Notes: generated by a model from the sequence alone, not told the origin. A DNA stretch of 64,000 bases from Paludibacterium sp. B53371 (GCF_018802765.1 NZ_CP069163.1:310001-374000), one strand, 5' to 3'; shown: positions 1 to 10,249, counted from the first letter of the stretch. Numbers and translations are program-made.

Positions 1-61
1 GAGTCCGCTATTGTTTTTGTAAGCCGGTCAATCGTAATCGGCCCTGCAAAAGGAAATAAAC

Positions 62-706
62 ATGAGTTTAGGTCTTGTCGGTCGCAAAGTCGGCATGACC
101 CGCATTTTTGCCGAAGATGGTGCTTCCATTCCGGTAACTGTGCTGGACATGTCCGCTAATCGCGTCACGCAAATCAAAACCCCCGAAGTGGATGGCTACA
201 GCGCCATTCAAGTCACTTTCGGCGAGCGTCGCGCTAACCGCGTGAACAAGTCGGCAGCTGGTCACTTTGCCAAGGCAGGCGTTGAAGCCGGTCGTGGCGT
301 GGGTGAATTCACGCTGACTGCTGAACAGCTGGCTGGCTACAAGGCTGGTGATTCCATTACCGTCGAGATCTTCTCCGAAGGTCAACTGGTTGATGTAACC
401 GGTACCTCGAAGGGTAAGGGCTTCTCCGGTGCCATCAAGCGCCACAACTTCTCCTCCAACCGTGCCTCCCATGGTAACTCGCGCTCGCACAACTCGCCGG
501 GTTCCATCGGTCAAGCGCAGGATCCGGGCCGCGTACTGCCGGGTAAGCGCATGGCTGGTCAATATGGCAACACCAAGAGCACCATGCAGTGCCTGGAAAT
601 TGTCCGTATTGACGTAGAGCGTCAGCTGCTGCTGGTCAAGGGTGCTGTACCCGGTGCCAAGAACGGCGACGTGGTCGTACGTCCTAGCGTGAAGGCGGGT
701 GCATGA
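62..706 (+). CDS. rplC: 50S ribosomal protein L3
   Basis: L3 is an early-assembly protein of the large subunit whose extended loop reaches towards the peptidyl-transferase centre. The 214-aa product begins [16 protein letters not shown] and has the loop segment with [14 protein letters not shown] and [12 protein letters not shown] around residues 140-170, diagnostic for L3. An AAAGGAAAT ribosome-binding site lies 5 bases before the ATG. It is the first complete gene here; rpsJ normally precedes it and presumably lies just outside the left edge. Its stop overlaps the start of rplD, suggesting translational coupling. Confidence 0.98.
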   Translation: MSLGLVGRKVGMTRIFAEDGASIPVTVLDMSANRVTQIKTPEVDGYSAIQVTFGERRANRVNKSAAGHFAKAGVEAGRGVGEFTLTAEQLAGYKAGDSITVEIFSEGQLVDVTGTSKGKGFSGAIKRHNFSSNRASHGNSRSHNSPGSIGQAQDPGRVLPGKRMAGQYGNTKSTMQCLEIVRIDVERQLLLVKGAVPGAKNGDVVVRPSVKAGA

Positions 707-1326
707 TGGAATTGAAAGTAATCAATACCCAAGGTCAGGCTCAAGACAGCCTGCAAGCTTCCGAGTCCCTGTTCGGTCGTGAATACAACGAAGCACTGGT
801 TCACCAGGTCGTGACTGCGTTCCTGGCAAATGCCCGTAGCGCCAACCGCGCTCAGCTGACCCGTGCCGAAGTGAAGCACACCACCCACAAGCCCTGGCGT
901 CAAAAGGGTACCGGCCGTGCGCGTTCCGGTACGACTTCCTCGCCGGTATGGCGTGGTGGTGGCCGTGCATTCCCGAACAAGCCGGATGAAAACTTCAGCC
1001 AGAAGGTTAACCGCAAGATGTTCCGTGCCGGCATGGCCGCGATTCTGTCGCAGCTGGTCCGTGACGAGCGTCTGATCGTGGTTGACAGCCTGACGGTTGA
1101 ATCGCCGAAGACCAAGGAATTCGTTGGCAAGGTGAAGTCCATGGGCCTGGAACACGCCCTGTTCATCACCAAGGAACTCGACGAAAACCTCTATCTCTCG
1201 TCTCGCAACCTGCCGAACGTGCTGGTGATCGAGGCTCAGCAAGCTGATCCGTACAGCCTGCTGCGCTTCAAGAAGATCGTGATCACCCGTGACGCCGTGA
1301 AGCAACTTGAGGAGCAATGGGCATGA
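706..1326 (+). CDS. rplD: 50S ribosomal protein L4
   Basis: L4 binds 23S rRNA near the exit tunnel; in E. coli it also represses its own S10 operon. The protein is 206 aa from the ATG at 706. An ATG at 703 would add one Met, but MELKV matches the family better. The basic tunnel loop ([14 protein letters not shown]) sits near residues 62-75. The start overlaps the rplC stop and the 3' end overlaps the rplW start, so these genes are tightly coupled. Confidence 0.98.
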   Translation: MELKVINTQGQAQDSLQASESLFGREYNEALVHQVVTAFLANARSANRAQLTRAEVKHTTHKPWRQKGTGRARSGTTSSPVWRGGGRAFPNKPDENFSQKVNRKMFRAGMAAILSQLVRDERLIVVDSLTVESPKTKEFVGKVKSMGLEHALFITKELDENLYLSSRNLPNVLVIEAQQADPYSLLRFKKIVITRDAVKQLEEQWA

Positions 1327-1625
1327 ATCAAGAACGTCTGATGCAAGTCATTCTTGCTCCGGTTGTTTCTGAAAAGAGCACCATGGTGTCCGAGAAGAAC
1401 CAGCAAGTGGTATTCCGCGTTGCTGGCGATGCGACCAAGCCCGAAATCAAGGCTGCCGTTGAACTGCTGTTTAACGTCAAGGTTGAGGGTGTGTCCACCG
1501 TGAATGTCAAGGGCAAAGTCAAGCGCTTTGGCCGCATGACCGGTCGTCGCAAGGACTGGAAAAAGGCTTACGTTAGCCTCGTGCAAGGTCAGGAACTTGA
1601 TCTGACCGGCGCAGCTGCTGAGTAA
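1323..1625 (+). CDS. rplW: 50S ribosomal protein L23
   Basis: L23 sits at the polypeptide exit and is a docking site for trigger factor and SRP. The 100-aa protein contains the family segments [10 protein letters not shown] near the N-terminus and [18 protein letters not shown] near the C-terminus. The ATG at 1323 is preferred over 1317 because GAGGAG (1309-1314) is 8 bases before it and only 2 before the upstream ATG. The start overlaps the rplD stop (ATGA). Confidence 0.98.
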   Translation: MNQERLMQVILAPVVSEKSTMVSEKNQQVVFRVAGDATKPEIKAAVELLFNVKVEGVSTVNVKGKVKRFGRMTGRRKDWKKAYVSLVQGQELDLTGAAAE

Positions 1626-1636
1626 GGAGATAGAGC

Positions 1637-2470
1637 ATGCCTATCCAAAAAGTAAAACCGACATCGGCAGGCCGTCGCGCAGTCGTCAAGGTGGTTCACC
1701 CTGACCTGCACAAGGGCGCCCCGCTGGCTTCGCTGGTCGAAAAGAAGAACTCGACCGGTGGCCGTAACAACAACGGCCATATCACGACCCGTCACAAGGG
1801 TGGTGGTCACAAGCAACACTATCGTATCGTTGACTTCCGTCGCGAAAAGGATGGTATTCCGGCCAAGGTGGAACGTATCGAATACGATCCGAACCGTACC
1901 GCGCATATCGCCCTGCTGTGCTATGTCGATGGCGAACGCCGTTACATCATCGCTCCGCGTGGTGTGAAGGTTGGTGCCGAGCTGCTGTCGGGCGCAGAAG
2001 CCCCGATCAAGGCCGGCAACGCGCTGCCGATCCGCAATATCCCGGTGGGTACCACGATTCACTGCGTGGAACTGCAACCTGGCCGTGGCGCGCAAATGGC
2101 GCGTTCCGCTGGTTCCTCCGCCATGCTGCTCGCACGTGAAGGCGTTTACGCCCAGCTGCGTCTGCGTTCCGGTGAAATCCGCAAGGTCCATGTTGATTGC
2201 CGCGCGACCGTTGGCGAAGTTGGTAACGAAGAGCACAACCTGCGCAAGATCGGCAAGGCCGGCGCGAACCGCTGGCGCGGTATCCGTCCGACCGTCCGTG
2301 GTGTGGTCATGAACCCGATCGATCACCCGCACGGTGGTGGTGAAGGTAAGACCGGCGAAGGTCGTGTACCGGTTAGCCCATGGGGCACGCCGACCAAGGG
2401 TTACCGTACTCGTCGCAACAAGCGTACCGACAACATGATCGTACGCCGCCGCTATTCCACTAAAGGGTAA
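1637..2470 (+). CDS. rplB: 50S ribosomal protein L2
   Basis: L2 is a primary 23S rRNA-binding protein needed for subunit association and peptidyl-transferase activity. The 277-aa product has the normal length and the invariant [18 protein letters not shown] segment near residues 222-239, which includes the conserved histidine, followed by the basic tail. AAGGAG precedes the ATG by 7 bases. It follows rplW by 11 bases within the S10 operon. Confidence 0.99.
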   Translation: MPIQKVKPTSAGRRAVVKVVHPDLHKGAPLASLVEKKNSTGGRNNNGHITTRHKGGGHKQHYRIVDFRREKDGIPAKVERIEYDPNRTAHIALLCYVDGERRYIIAPRGVKVGAELLSGAEAPIKAGNALPIRNIPVGTTIHCVELQPGRGAQMARSAGSSAMLLAREGVYAQLRLRSGEIRKVHVDCRATVGEVGNEEHNLRKIGKAGANRWRGIRPTVRGVVMNPIDHPHGGGEGKTGEGRVPVSPWGTPTKGYRTRRNKRTDNMIVRRRYSTKG

Positions 2471-2477
2471 TTGACAT

Positions 2478-2756
2478 ATGGCACGTTCGCAAAAAAAGGG
2501 CCCGTTTGTTGATCTTCACCTTCTGAAGAAGGTGGACGCGGCGCGTGCGACCAGTGACAAGCGTCCGATTAAGACTTGGTCTCGCCGTTCGACCATTCTG
2601 CCGGACTTCATTGGTCTGACCATCGCTGTGCACAACGGTCGTACCCACGTCCCGGTCTATGTTTCTGAAAACATGGTCGGCCACAAACTGGGCGAATTCT
2701 CGCTGACTCGTACCTTCAAAGGCCACGCGGCCGATAAGAAGGCGAAGAAGAAGTAA
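2478..2756 (+). CDS. rpsS: 30S ribosomal protein S19
   Basis: S19 sits in the head of the small subunit with S13 and contacts the A-site tRNA region. The 92-aa protein starts [12 protein letters not shown] and carries the family signature [13 protein letters not shown] near residues 73-85, with a lysine-rich end. It lies 7 bases after rplB in the conserved order rplB-rpsS-rplV. Confidence 0.98.
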   Translation: MARSQKKGPFVDLHLLKKVDAARATSDKRPIKTWSRRSTILPDFIGLTIAVHNGRTHVPVYVSENMVGHKLGEFSLTRTFKGHAADKKAKKK

Positions 2757-2765
2757 GGTGAAGCG

Positions 2766-3095
2766 ATGAGAGTATCTGCATATCTGAAGAGCGTTCGCCT
2801 GTCGGCACAGAAGGGCCGTCTGGTGGCTGACCTCGTTCGCGGCAAGTCCGTCGAAGAGGCGCTGAACATTTTGACCTTCTGCCCCAAGAAGGGCGCCGGT
2901 CTGGTCAAGAAGCTGCTGGAGTCGGCAATCGCCAACGCTGAGCACAACGAAGGTGCTGACATCGACACCCTGAAGGTGGAGACCATCTACGTTGACAAGG
3001 GCCCGAGCCTGAAGCGTTTCACGGCACGTGCTAAAGGTCGTGGCAACAAGATCGAAAAGCAGACTTGCCACATCATGTTGACCGTGGGCAATTAA
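2766..3095 (+). CDS. rplV: 50S ribosomal protein L22
   Basis: L22 lines the nascent-peptide tunnel through a beta-hairpin; changes there cause macrolide resistance. The 109-aa protein has the usual core ([15 protein letters not shown] near residues 13-27) and the hairpin region [14 protein letters not shown] near 85-98, with no obvious insertion or deletion. AAGGTGAAG precedes the ATG. Confidence 0.98.
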   Translation: MRVSAYLKSVRLSAQKGRLVADLVRGKSVEEALNILTFCPKKGAGLVKKLLESAIANAEHNEGADIDTLKVETIYVDKGPSLKRFTARAKGRGNKIEKQTCHIMLTVGN

Positions 3096-3105
3096 GGGGT
3101 AAGAA

Positions 3106-3810
3106 ATGGGTCAGAAGATTCATCCGACGGGATTCCGTCTTGCCGTCACCAAAAACTGGTCTTCGAAGTGGTTTGCCAACAGCGCCAATTTCCCTGGCAT
3201 GCTGAAGCAAGACATCGAAGTCCGTGAGTTCCTGAAGAAGCGCCTGGCGCACGCTTCGGTTGGTCGCGTGACCATCGAGCGTCCGGCCAAGTCCGCCCGT
3301 ATCACCATTCACAGCGCCCGTCCGGGTGTCGTGATTGGCAAGAAGGGTGAGGACATCGAAGTTCTGAAGGCTGAACTGCAAAAGCGTCTGGGCGTTCCGG
3401 TGCATGTGAACATTGAAGAAGTTCGCAAGCCGGAACTGGATGCACAAATCATTGCCGATGGTATCGCCTCGCAGCTGGAAAAGCGCGTGATGTTCCGTCG
3501 CGCCATGAAGCGTTCCATGCAAAATGCAATGCGCATGGGCGCCCTGGGCATCAAGATCATGAGCTCCGGCCGTCTGAATGGTATCGATATCGCTCGTAGC
3601 GAATGGTACCGTGAAGGCCGCGTTCCGCTGCACACCCTGCGTGCCGATGTTGAGTACGCTACCTCTGAAGCCAAGACCACTTACGGCATCATTGGTATCA
3701 AGGTGTGGATCTACAAGGGTGAGCTGAAGCCGGGCCAAGTACAGGCCGCTGCTCCTGCTGCTCCTGAAAAGAAAGTGAGAAAGGGCGCTCGCAATGCTGC
3801 AGCCAACTAG
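3106..3810 (+). CDS. rpsC: 30S ribosomal protein S3
   Basis: S3 forms part of the mRNA entry channel and the ribosomal helicase with S4 and S5. The 234-aa protein starts [12 protein letters not shown]. It has a KH type-2 domain around residues 40-110 with the [13 protein letters not shown] loop, then the S3 C-terminal domain and an alanine- and lysine-rich tail. Its last 17 bases overlap the start of rplP in another frame. Confidence 0.99.
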   Translation: MGQKIHPTGFRLAVTKNWSSKWFANSANFPGMLKQDIEVREFLKKRLAHASVGRVTIERPAKSARITIHSARPGVVIGKKGEDIEVLKAELQKRLGVPVHVNIEEVRKPELDAQIIADGIASQLEKRVMFRRAMKRSMQNAMRMGALGIKIMSSGRLNGIDIARSEWYREGRVPLHTLRADVEYATSEAKTTYGIIGIKVWIYKGELKPGQVQAAAPAAPEKKVRKGARNAAAN

Positions 3811-4210
3811 ACTCAAGTACCGTAAACAGCAAAAAGGCCGCAACACCGGTATCGCCACCCGTGGCAACAAGGTGAGCTTTGGTGATTTTGGTCTGAAGGC
3901 GCTGGGCCGTGGTCGTCTGACTGCACGTCAGATCGAAGCCGCCCGTCGTGCGATGACCCGTCACATTAAGCGTGGTGGCCGCATCTGGATTCGTATTTTC
4001 CCGGACAAGCCGATTACCTCCAAGCCTGCAGAAGTACGTATGGGTAATGGTAAGGGTAGCCCGGAATACTACGTTGCGGAAATTCAGCCTGGCAAGATGC
4101 TGTACGAAATGGATGGTGTTTCCGAGGAACTCGCTCGCGAAGCTTTCCGTCTGGCCGCAGCCAAGTTGCCGATCCCGACTGTATTTGTAATTAGACAGGT
4201 AGGTCAGTAA
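3794..4210 (+). CDS. rplP: 50S ribosomal protein L16
   Basis: L16 organises the A-site tRNA architecture of the large subunit. The 138-aa protein starts [16 protein letters not shown], has the expected length, and contains [20 protein letters not shown] around residues 70-90. In E. coli a conserved Arg near position 81 is hydroxylated by RoxA; the equivalent arginine is present. The start overlaps rpsC by 17 bases and the stop overlaps the rpmC ATG, so both ends are translationally coupled. Confidence 0.98.
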   Translation: MLQPTRLKYRKQQKGRNTGIATRGNKVSFGDFGLKALGRGRLTARQIEAARRAMTRHIKRGGRIWIRIFPDKPITSKPAEVRMGNGKGSPEYYVAEIQPGKMLYEMDGVSEELAREAFRLAAAKLPIPTVFVIRQVGQ

Positions 4211-4398
4211 TGAAAGCGTCCGAACTGAGAGCGAAAAGCGTGGACGAGCTGAAGGCCGAACTGCTGAGCCTTCTGAAGGCCCAGTTTGCGCTGCGCATGC
4301 AGCACGCCACCCAGCAGCTCGCCAAGAACAGTGAACTGAAGAAAGTGCGCCGCGATGTAGCTCGTGTACGCACCATTCTGAAAGAGAAGGCTGCTTAA
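4210..4398 (+). CDS. rpmC: 50S ribosomal protein L29
   Basis: L29 is a small two-helix protein beside L23 at the tunnel exit. The 62-aa product reads [14 protein letters not shown] at the start and has the [15 protein letters not shown] helix at the end, typical of the family. Its ATG overlaps the rplP stop (TAATG), and rpsQ follows after one base. Confidence 0.97.
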   Translation: MKASELRAKSVDELKAELLSLLKAQFALRMQHATQQLAKNSELKKVRRDVARVRTILKEKAA

Positions 4399-4399
4399 G

Positions 4400-4663
4400 A
4401 TGAGCGAAACCAAAGTGGTACGTACGCTGACCGGCAAGGTGGTCAGCGACAAGATGGACAAGACCGTAACCGTTCTGGTCGAGCGCAAGGTTAAGCACCC
4501 GATCTACGGCAAGATTGTCCGTCTTTCCAAAAAGTTCCATGCACACGATGAGAACAACGAGTTCAAGGCCGGCGATATCGTAGTCATCAGCGAGTCCCGT
4601 CCCCTCTCGAAGACCAAGTCGTGGGTGGTAACTGCACTGGTCGAGAAATCTCGTCAAGTGTAA
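4400..4663 (+). CDS. rpsQ: 30S ribosomal protein S17
   Basis: S17 is an OB-fold primary 16S rRNA-binding protein. The 87-aa product contains [19 protein letters not shown] and the signature [18 protein letters not shown] near residues 60-77. It is the last gene before a 211-base gap; with rplC-rpmC it makes up the S10-type block. The following genes probably also have their own promoter. Confidence 0.98.
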   Translation: MSETKVVRTLTGKVVSDKMDKTVTVLVERKVKHPIYGKIVRLSKKFHAHDENNEFKAGDIVVISESRPLSKTKSWVVTALVEKSRQV

Positions 4664-4668
4664 AAAGC

Positions 4669-4697
4669 TTGCAGAGGGGGTAACTCCTCTGTACAAT
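4669..4697 (+). promoter_or_regulatory. Candidate sigma-70 promoter for rplN onward
   Basis: TTGCAG (4669-4674), a 17-base spacer and TACAAT (4692-4697) match sigma-70 hexamers well. It lies just after the rpsQ stop. The spacer holds an inverted repeat, CAGAGG ... CCTCTG, ending one base before the -10. Transcription would start near 4704, giving a leader of about 170 bases ahead of rplN. Confidence 0.6.
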
Positions 4698-4874
4698 GGC
4701 CGTTTTCCTGCCACCGTTTTGGCAGGACTCTGCCCTTACGGGGTCCAAAACTGGCCGTTTGATACGCCGCAGAGTCATCTGCGGCGTTTCGTCTGTGATC
4801 GTGGTCTGGCGGCAATAGGCTGCGTAATCACGGATGAAAGTGACGGGATAAGTTGGATAGAAAGGTAATCATAA
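4698..4874 (+). promoter_or_regulatory. Structured leader upstream of rplN
   Basis: This non-coding stretch can form several stems. CCTGCCA (4707-4713) pairs with TGGCAGG (4720-4726). GGCCGTTTT (4698-4706) pairs with AAAACTGGCC (4747-4756) apart from one bulge, enclosing the first stem. A perfect 10-bp stem is ACGCCGCAGA (4764-4773) with TCTGCGGCGT (4778-4787). The outer stem would exist only on read-through transcripts from rpsQ, because the likely start site falls within its 5' arm. Together this suggests a ribosomal-protein leader or attenuator; the function is inferred. Confidence 0.45.
4764..4792 (+). terminator. Terminator-like hairpin before rplN
   Basis: A perfect 10-bp GC-rich stem with loop GTCA is followed by TTTCGT, a short and imperfect U tract. 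It lies between rpsQ and rplN, where full termination would separate the S10 and spc blocks. Partial termination (attenuation) is the more plausible reading. Confidence 0.4.
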
Positions 4875-5243
4875 ATGATCCAAATGCAGACCATTCTTGA
4901 GGTCGCAGACAACACTGGTGCGCGCTCTGTTATGTGCATCAAAGTGTTGGGCGGCTCCAAGCGTCGCTACGCAGCAGTTGGCGACATCATCAAGGTGAGC
5001 ATCAAGGATGCCGCTCCGCGCGGACGCGTCAAGAAAGGCGATGTATACAACGCTGTCGTTGTACGCACTGCCAAGGGTGTGCGTCGTGCCGATGGCTCGT
5101 TGATCAAATTCGACGGCAATGCGGCTGTGTTGCTCAACACCAAGCTTGAGCCGATCGGCACTCGCATCTTCGGGCCGGTAACGCGTGAACTGCGTACCGA
5201 ACGCTTCATGAAGATCGTTTCGCTGGCTCCTGAAGTGCTGTAA
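4875..5243 (+). CDS. rplN: 50S ribosomal protein L14
   Basis: L14 sits at the subunit interface and forms intersubunit bridges; RsfS also binds it. The 122-aa protein starts [16 protein letters not shown] and has the signature around residues 60-86 ([16 protein letters not shown]), with FGPVTRELR towards the end. GAAAGGTAAT precedes the ATG. It opens the spc-type block after a structured leader. Confidence 0.99.
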   Translation: MIQMQTILEVADNTGARSVMCIKVLGGSKRRYAAVGDIIKVSIKDAAPRGRVKKGDVYNAVVVRTAKGVRRADGSLIKFDGNAAVLLNTKLEPIGTRIFGPVTRELRTERFMKIVSLAPEVL

Positions 5244-5252
5244 GGAGAACAC

Positions 5253-5567
5253 ATGCGCAAAATTCGCAAGGGTGATGAAGTCGTAGTAATCACCGGCAAA
5301 GACAAAGGCAAGCGTGGTACCGTGTTGCGCGTCCTGGACGAAAAGCTCGTCGTAGAAGGCGTTAACGTTGCCAAGAAGCATCAAAAGCCGAACCCGATCC
5401 GTGGGATCGCCGGCGGTATTGTCGAAAAGACCATGCCGATCGCCGTGTCCAACGTGGCTATTTTCAATCCGGCTAGCCAAAAGGCTGACCGCGTAGGCTT
5501 CAAGGTTCTTGAAGACGGCCGCAAGGTACGCGTGTTCAAGTCTTCCGGCGAAGTCATCGGGGCGTAA
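5253..5567 (+). CDS. rplX: 50S ribosomal protein L24
   Basis: L24 is one of the two assembly-initiating proteins of the large subunit. The 104-aa protein starts [20 protein letters not shown], which is the KOW motif (residues about 5-35), and continues with the KHQKPNP segment typical of L24. AAGGAG lies 6 bases before the ATG and 9 bases separate it from rplN. Confidence 0.98.
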   Translation: MRKIRKGDEVVVITGKDKGKRGTVLRVLDEKLVVEGVNVAKKHQKPNPIRGIAGGIVEKTMPIAVSNVAIFNPASQKADRVGFKVLEDGRKVRVFKSSGEVIGA

Positions 5568-5576
5568 GGAGTCAAC

Positions 5577-6116
5577 ATGGCACGTCTCTACGATTTCTAC
5601 AAAGACACCGTAGTGCCGGATCTGATGAAACAGTTCGGCTACAAGTCGGTTATGGAAGTTCCGCGCATCGAGAAGATCACCCTGAACATGGGTGTCGGTG
5701 AAGCGGTAGCCGACAAGAAGGTGATGGAACACGCTGTGGGCGATATGGAAAAGCTGGCTGGCCAAAAGCCGGTCGTGACCACCGCTCGCAAATCGATCGC
5801 AGGCTTCAAGATCCGTGATCATTATCCGATCGGCTGCAAGGTTACCCTGCGCCGCGAACGGATGTACGAGTTCTTCGACCGCCTGGTTACCATCGCGCTG
5901 CCGCGCGTACGCGACTTCCGTGGTGTTTCCGCCAAGTCTTTCGACGGCCGCGGCAACTTCAACATGGGTGTGCGCGAGCAAATCATCTTCCCGGAAATCG
6001 AGTACGACAAGATTGATGCTTTGCGCGGTATGAACATCACCATTACCACTACGGCGAAAACTGACGAAGAGGCCCGCGCACTGCTGGCAGCTTTCAAGTT
6101 CCCGTTCAAGGGTTAA
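5577..6116 (+). CDS. rplE: 50S ribosomal protein L5
   Basis: L5 binds 5S rRNA and contacts S13 in the intersubunit bridge. The 179-aa product contains the signature [11 protein letters not shown] near residues 32-42 and [19 protein letters not shown] near 66-84. GGAGTC precedes the ATG. Length and order (rplX-rplE-rpsN) are standard. Confidence 0.99.
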   Translation: MARLYDFYKDTVVPDLMKQFGYKSVMEVPRIEKITLNMGVGEAVADKKVMEHAVGDMEKLAGQKPVVTTARKSIAGFKIRDHYPIGCKVTLRRERMYEFFDRLVTIALPRVRDFRGVSAKSFDGRGNFNMGVREQIIFPEIEYDKIDALRGMNITITTTAKTDEEARALLAAFKFPFKG

Positions 6117-6120
6117 GCAC

Positions 6121-6426
6121 ATGGCGACACAAGCACTGATTAACCGTGAAGAGAAGCGCGCAAAGCTGGCTGCCAAGTTTGCTGCCAAGCGCGAAGCGCT
6201 CCTCGCCATCATCAACAACCAGAGCCTCTCGGAAGAAGAGCGTTTCGCAGCCCGTCTGAAACTTCAGCAACTGCCGCGTAACGCCAGCCCGGTACGCCAG
6301 CGTCGTCGCTGCGCCATCACCGGTCGTCCGCGTGGCGTGTTCCGCAAATTCGGTCTCGGTCGTAGCAAACTGCGTGAAATCGCCCTCAAAGGCGAAATCC
6401 CGGGTGTTACGAAGGCCAGCTGGTAA
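6121..6426 (+). CDS. rpsN: 30S ribosomal protein S14
   Basis: S14 is a late-assembling protein of the small-subunit head. This is the long, zinc-independent form (101 aa): the region [19 protein letters not shown] near residues 62-80 has a single Cys and lacks the paired CXXC of the short zinc form. It starts 4 bases after the rplE stop, so translation is probably coupled. Confidence 0.98.
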   Translation: MATQALINREEKRAKLAAKFAAKREALLAIINNQSLSEEERFAARLKLQQLPRNASPVRQRRRCAITGRPRGVFRKFGLGRSKLREIALKGEIPGVTKASW

Positions 6427-6440
6427 TAGGAGACACATAA

Positions 6441-6836
6441 ATGAGCATGCATGATCCTATTTCCGATATGCTGACCCGCATTCGCAACGCACAGCGCGCC
6501 GCCAAGGTCGCCGTTGCGATGCCGTCTTCCAAGTTGAAGATTGCACTTGCGCAGGTCCTGAAAGAAGAGGGCTACATCGAAGACTTCGCCGTCGCCGGCG
6601 AAGCCAAGAAGCCTGTCCTCGATATCCAGCTCAAGTACTATGCTGGCCGTCCGGTGATCGAGCGCATCGAGCGCGTATCCCGTCCTGGCCTGCGTGTGTA
6701 CAAGGGCACCACTGAAATTCCGAAGGTCATGAATGGCCTGGGCGTAGCTATCCTGTCCACCTCCAAGGGTGTGATGACCGATCGCAAGGCACGTGCTGCC
6801 GGCATCGGTGGTGAGCTGCTCTGCATCGTGGCGTAA
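6441..6836 (+). CDS. rpsH: 30S ribosomal protein S8
   Basis: S8 binds the central domain of 16S rRNA; in E. coli it also represses the spc operon by binding the rplX-rplE mRNA region. The 131-aa protein begins [16 protein letters not shown] and ends with the family motif [19 protein letters not shown]. The ATG at 6441 is favoured over 6447 because AGGAGA is 7 bases upstream. Confidence 0.98.
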   Translation: MSMHDPISDMLTRIRNAQRAAKVAVAMPSSKLKIALAQVLKEEGYIEDFAVAGEAKKPVLDIQLKYYAGRPVIERIERVSRPGLRVYKGTTEIPKVMNGLGVAILSTSKGVMTDRKARAAGIGGELLCIVA

Positions 6837-6847
6837 GGGAGGGTGTA

Positions 6848-7381
6848 ATGTCTCGCGTAGCTAAGAATCCTGTAGCGATCCCGGCCGGCGTTGAAGTCAA
6901 GTTCAACGCAACCGAGGTGAGCGTTAAGGGCTCCCTTGGCACCCTCAGCACCCCGCTGTGCACTGAGGTGGATGTCAAGCTGGACAACGGTCAGCTGACG
7001 TTCGCAGCCAAGAATGACAGCAAGTTCGCTCGTGCCATGTCTGGCACGCTGCGTGCGCTCCTCAACAACATGGTCCAAGGTGTAAGCAAGGGCTTCGAAA
7101 AGAAGCTGACCCTGGTCGGCGTGGGCTATCGTGCCCAGGCTCAGGGTGACGTGCTCAACCTTTCTCTGGGCTTCTCCCACCCGGTAGCGCACAAGATGCC
7201 TGCTGGCGTGAAGGTGGAAACGCCCTCTCAGACCGAGATCATCATCAAGGGCGCCGACAAGCAGCAAGTCGGCCAGGTAGCCGCTGAAGTCCGCGCGTAC
7301 CGTTCTCCGGAACCGTACAAGGGCAAGGGCGTTCGCTACGCTGATGAGGTCGTGGTTCTGAAAGAGACCAAGAAGAAGTAA
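6848..7381 (+). CDS. rplF: 50S ribosomal protein L6
   Basis: L6 lies near the factor-binding site and the sarcin-ricin loop. The 177-aa protein has the two duplicated L6 folds (about residues 10-80 and 90-165) and the C-terminal signature [24 protein letters not shown] precedes the ATG. Spacing to rpsH is 11 bases. Confidence 0.98.
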   Translation: MSRVAKNPVAIPAGVEVKFNATEVSVKGSLGTLSTPLCTEVDVKLDNGQLTFAAKNDSKFARAMSGTLRALLNNMVQGVSKGFEKKLTLVGVGYRAQAQGDVLNLSLGFSHPVAHKMPAGVKVETPSQTEIIIKGADKQQVGQVAAEVRAYRSPEPYKGKGVRYADEVVVLKETKKK

Positions 7382-7394
7382 CTGAGGCCCTGAT

Positions 7395-7748
7395 ATGGAC
7401 AAGAAACAAGCTCGACTCCGCCGCGCACGTAAAACCCGTGCACGGATTGCGGAGCTCAAGATGGTGCGACTCACCGTATTCCGCACCAACTGCCACATTT
7501 ACGCTCAGATCATTGACGAGACCGGCAGCAAGGTACTTGCAAGCGCTTCCACCCTGGAAGCCGAAGTACGCGCCGACATCGCCAATGGTGGCAACGTGAA
7601 CGCAGCAGCCATGGTTGGCAAGCGAATTGCCGAAAAAGCCAAGGCTGCCGGCATCCAAACCGTGTCTTTCGATCGCTCGGGCTTCAAGTACCACGGTCGT
7701 ATCAAGGCACTGGCTGACGCTGCCCGCGAACACGGTCTGGTATTCTAA
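7395..7748 (+). CDS. rplR: 50S ribosomal protein L18
   Basis: L18 carries 5S rRNA into the large subunit with L5 and L25. The 117-aa protein has a basic N-terminus ([16 protein letters not shown]) and the C-terminal [20 protein letters not shown] segment typical of L18. It sits between rplF and rpsE in the standard order. Confidence 0.98.
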   Translation: MDKKQARLRRARKTRARIAELKMVRLTVFRTNCHIYAQIIDETGSKVLASASTLEAEVRADIANGGNVNAAAMVGKRIAEKAKAAGIQTVSFDRSGFKYHGRIKALADAAREHGLVF

Positions 7749-7761
7749 TTCGGAGTGAAGA

Positions 7762-8280
7762 ATGGCTAAGCACGAAATGGAAGATCGTGGCGACGGTCTG
7801 GTCGAAAAAATGATCAGCGTCAACCGCGTCACCAAAGTGGTGAAGGGCGGTCGCATTATGGCTTTCTCCGCTCTCACCGTGGTTGGTGATGGCGACGGCG
7901 GCATCGGTATGGGCAAAGGTCGCTCGAAGGAAGTGCCGGTCGCTGTGCAGAAGGCAATGGAACAAGCTCGCCGCAATCTGGTAAAGATTCCGCTGAAGAA
8001 CGGTACCCTGCACCACGCCGTACACGGCAAGCACGGTGCTACCACCGTTCTGATGCAGCCCGCCAAGGATGGTACCGGTGTCAAGGCCGGTGGTCCGATG
8101 CGCGCAATCTTTGAAGCCATGGGCGTTCGCAACGTATCCGCCAAGATCCAGGGTTCGACCAACCCGTACAACGTGGTTCGCGCCACGCTGGACGGCTTGA
8201 ACAAGATTTGCGTTCCGGCGCAAATCGCGGCCAAGCGTGGTCTGACCGTGGAAGAAATTCTGGGGGTAGATCATGAGTAA
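7762..8280 (+). CDS. rpsE: 30S ribosomal protein S5
   Basis: S5 shapes the mRNA entry channel and decoding fidelity. The 172-aa product has an N-terminal double-stranded-RNA-binding fold (residues about 15-75, with [19 protein letters not shown]) and the S5 C-terminal domain (about 90-160). Its final bases overlap the rpmD start by 8 bases. Confidence 0.99.
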   Translation: MAKHEMEDRGDGLVEKMISVNRVTKVVKGGRIMAFSALTVVGDGDGGIGMGKGRSKEVPVAVQKAMEQARRNLVKIPLKNGTLHHAVHGKHGATTVLMQPAKDGTGVKAGGPMRAIFEAMGVRNVSAKIQGSTNPYNVVRATLDGLNKICVPAQIAAKRGLTVEEILGVDHE

Positions 8281-8458
8281 CACCAAGACTGTCAAGGTGA
8301 CTCTGGTTAAGAGCCTGATCGGCCGCCTGGAGTCTCACAAGGCTTGCGCTCGCGGTCTGGGTCTGAAGAAGATTCGCCAGACTGTCGAAGTGATCGATAC
8401 GCCTGAGAACCGTGGCATGATCAACAAGATCAGCTATCTGCTGAAATTCGAGGGCTAA
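8273..8458 (+). CDS. rpmD: 50S ribosomal protein L30
   Basis: L30 is a small ferredoxin-like-fold protein of the large subunit. The 61-aa protein contains [16 protein letters not shown] and [13 protein letters not shown], matching the family. It overlaps rpsE by 8 bases and precedes rplO by 2 bases, so expression is probably coupled. Confidence 0.97.
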   Translation: MSNTKTVKVTLVKSLIGRLESHKACARGLGLKKIRQTVEVIDTPENRGMINKISYLLKFEG

Positions 8459-8460
8459 GC

Positions 8461-8895
8461 ATGGAACTGAATACCATTAAACCTGGTGCCGGTGCCAAGC
8501 ATGCCAAGCGTCGCGTCGGCCGTGGTATCGGCAGCGGCCTGGGCAAGACTGGTGGCCGTGGCCACAAGGGTCAAAAGAGCCGTGCGGGCGGTTTCCACAA
8601 GGTAGGCTTCGAAGGCGGTCAAATGCCGCTGCAACGTCGTCTGCCGAAGCGTGGCTTCAAGTCCCTGACGGCTGGCAAAATGGCTGAAGTTCGTTTGTCC
8701 GAACTGAACCTGCTGCCGGTTGACGAAATCGATCTGCTCGCCCTCAAGCAAGCTGGTCTGGTAAGCGCCCTGGCGATCTCCGCCAAGGTGATCCTGTCCG
8801 GTAAGGTTGAGCGTGCTGTCAAGCTGCGTGGTCTGGCCGCTACGGCCGGTGCCCGCGCCGCAATTGAGGCAGCTGGCGGCAGTATTGTTGAATAA
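8461..8895 (+). CDS. rplO: 50S ribosomal protein L15
   Basis: L15 is a late-assembly large-subunit protein with a long extended N-terminal arm. The 144-aa protein shows that glycine- and lysine-rich arm (residues about 15-55, with [18 protein letters not shown]) and a globular C-terminal domain. It lies directly before secY, as in most bacteria. Confidence 0.98.
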   Translation: MELNTIKPGAGAKHAKRRVGRGIGSGLGKTGGRGHKGQKSRAGGFHKVGFEGGQMPLQRRLPKRGFKSLTAGKMAEVRLSELNLLPVDEIDLLALKQAGLVSALAISAKVILSGKVERAVKLRGLAATAGARAAIEAAGGSIVE

Positions 8896-8906
8896 GGCAC
8901 ACGTAC

Positions 8907-10226
8907 GTGGCGAATACTTCGATAGTGGCAAAAGCCAATAAGTTTGGTGATCTGAAGAGCCGGATCTGGTTCCTGATCGGGGCGTTGATCGTTTTCCGCA
9001 TCGGCGCACACATTCCGGTTCCCGGGATCAATCCGGCTGAGCTAGCGAAGTTGTTCCGCACGTCGCAGACAGGGCTCCTCGACATGTTCAACATGTTCTC
9101 GGGGGGCGCCCTGTCCCGATTTACGGTTTTTGCCCTTGGCATCATGCCGTACATCTCTGCCTCGATCATTCTGCAACTTGCGGCTGAGGTTATCCCCAGC
9201 CTCAAGGAGCTGAAGAAAGAGGGCGATGCGGGACGTCGCAAGGTAACCCAGTACACACGTTACGCGACTGTAGTGTTGGCCTCGTTCCAGAGTTTCGGCA
9301 TTGCGGTTATGCTTTATAAGCAGCCCAATCTGGTGGTAACTGCCCAATGGGAGTTTTACCTGACCACCGTGGTCACCCTGGTGACCGGCACCATGTTCCT
9401 GATGTGGCTTGGTGAGCAGATTACCGAGCGGGGTATCGGCAACGGTATCTCCTTGATCATCTGCGCCGGTATTGCCTCCGGTGTTCCCGCGGCGATCGGT
9501 AAGACCCTGACTCTGACCAGTCAGGGTTCGCTGCCTCTTCTGTTTGCCGTCGTGCTGTTTGCCGGCGTTCTGCTTGTTACCTATCTGGTGGTCTTCGTCG
9601 AACGAGGCCAACGCAAGGTACTGGTGAACTACGCCAAGCGCCAGGTCGGTAATCGCGTCATGCAGGGTCAGAGCACGCATTTGCCGCTCAAGCTCAACAT
9701 GGCAGGGGTGATTCCGCCGATTTTCGCTTCTAGCATCATCCTGTTCCCGGCCACCGCACTCGGCTGGTTCGGTAATACGGATGGTCTGGGCTGGATGAAG
9801 AGTGTTGCCGACAAGCTGCACCCTGGGCAACCGATCTACGTCCTGCTGTACTCAGCGGCCATTATCTTCTTCTGCTATTTCTACACGGCGTTGATGTTTA
9901 ACCCGAAAGAAACCGCAGACAACCTGAAGAAAAGTGGCGCGTTCATCCCGGGCTATCGTCCAGGTGAGCAGACCTCTCGTTACATCGAGAAGATCACGCT
10001 GCGTCTGACGCTTATCGGTGCGATCTATATCACGTTGGTTTGCTTGTTGCCTGAATTTCTGGTCTTGAAGTGGAACGCTCCGTTCTACTTCGGTGGCACA
10101 TCGCTGTTGATTATTGTTGTCGTCACGATGGACTTTATGGCGCAGGTTCAATCCTACGTATTGTCTCACCAGTATGAGAGCTTGCTGAAGAAGGCTAACT
10201 TCAAAGGCAATGCGCTCACCCGCTGA
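8907..10226 (+). CDS. secY: SecYEG translocon channel subunit SecY
   Basis: SecY is the channel of the Sec translocon in the inner membrane. The 439-aa protein has about ten transmembrane segments and the two SecY signatures: [17 protein letters not shown] near residues 74-90 and [17 protein letters not shown] near 169-185. The start is GTG at 8907. The ribosome-binding site is weak (AAGG about 10 bases upstream), so translation may depend partly on rplO coupling. The position after rplO is the standard spc-operon arrangement. Confidence 0.98.
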   Translation: MANTSIVAKANKFGDLKSRIWFLIGALIVFRIGAHIPVPGINPAELAKLFRTSQTGLLDMFNMFSGGALSRFTVFALGIMPYISASIILQLAAEVIPSLKELKKEGDAGRRKVTQYTRYATVVLASFQSFGIAVMLYKQPNLVVTAQWEFYLTTVVTLVTGTMFLMWLGEQITERGIGNGISLIICAGIASGVPAAIGKTLTLTSQGSLPLLFAVVLFAGVLLVTYLVVFVERGQRKVLVNYAKRQVGNRVMQGQSTHLPLKLNMAGVIPPIFASSIILFPATALGWFGNTDGLGWMKSVADKLHPGQPIYVLLYSAAIIFFCYFYTALMFNPKETADNLKKSGAFIPGYRPGEQTSRYIEKITLRLTLIGAIYITLVCLLPEFLVLKWNAPFYFGGTSLLIIVVVTMDFMAQVQSYVLSHQYESLLKKANFKGNALTR

Positions 10227-10249
10227 TAAACGAGTTGACACTGGGTTCT

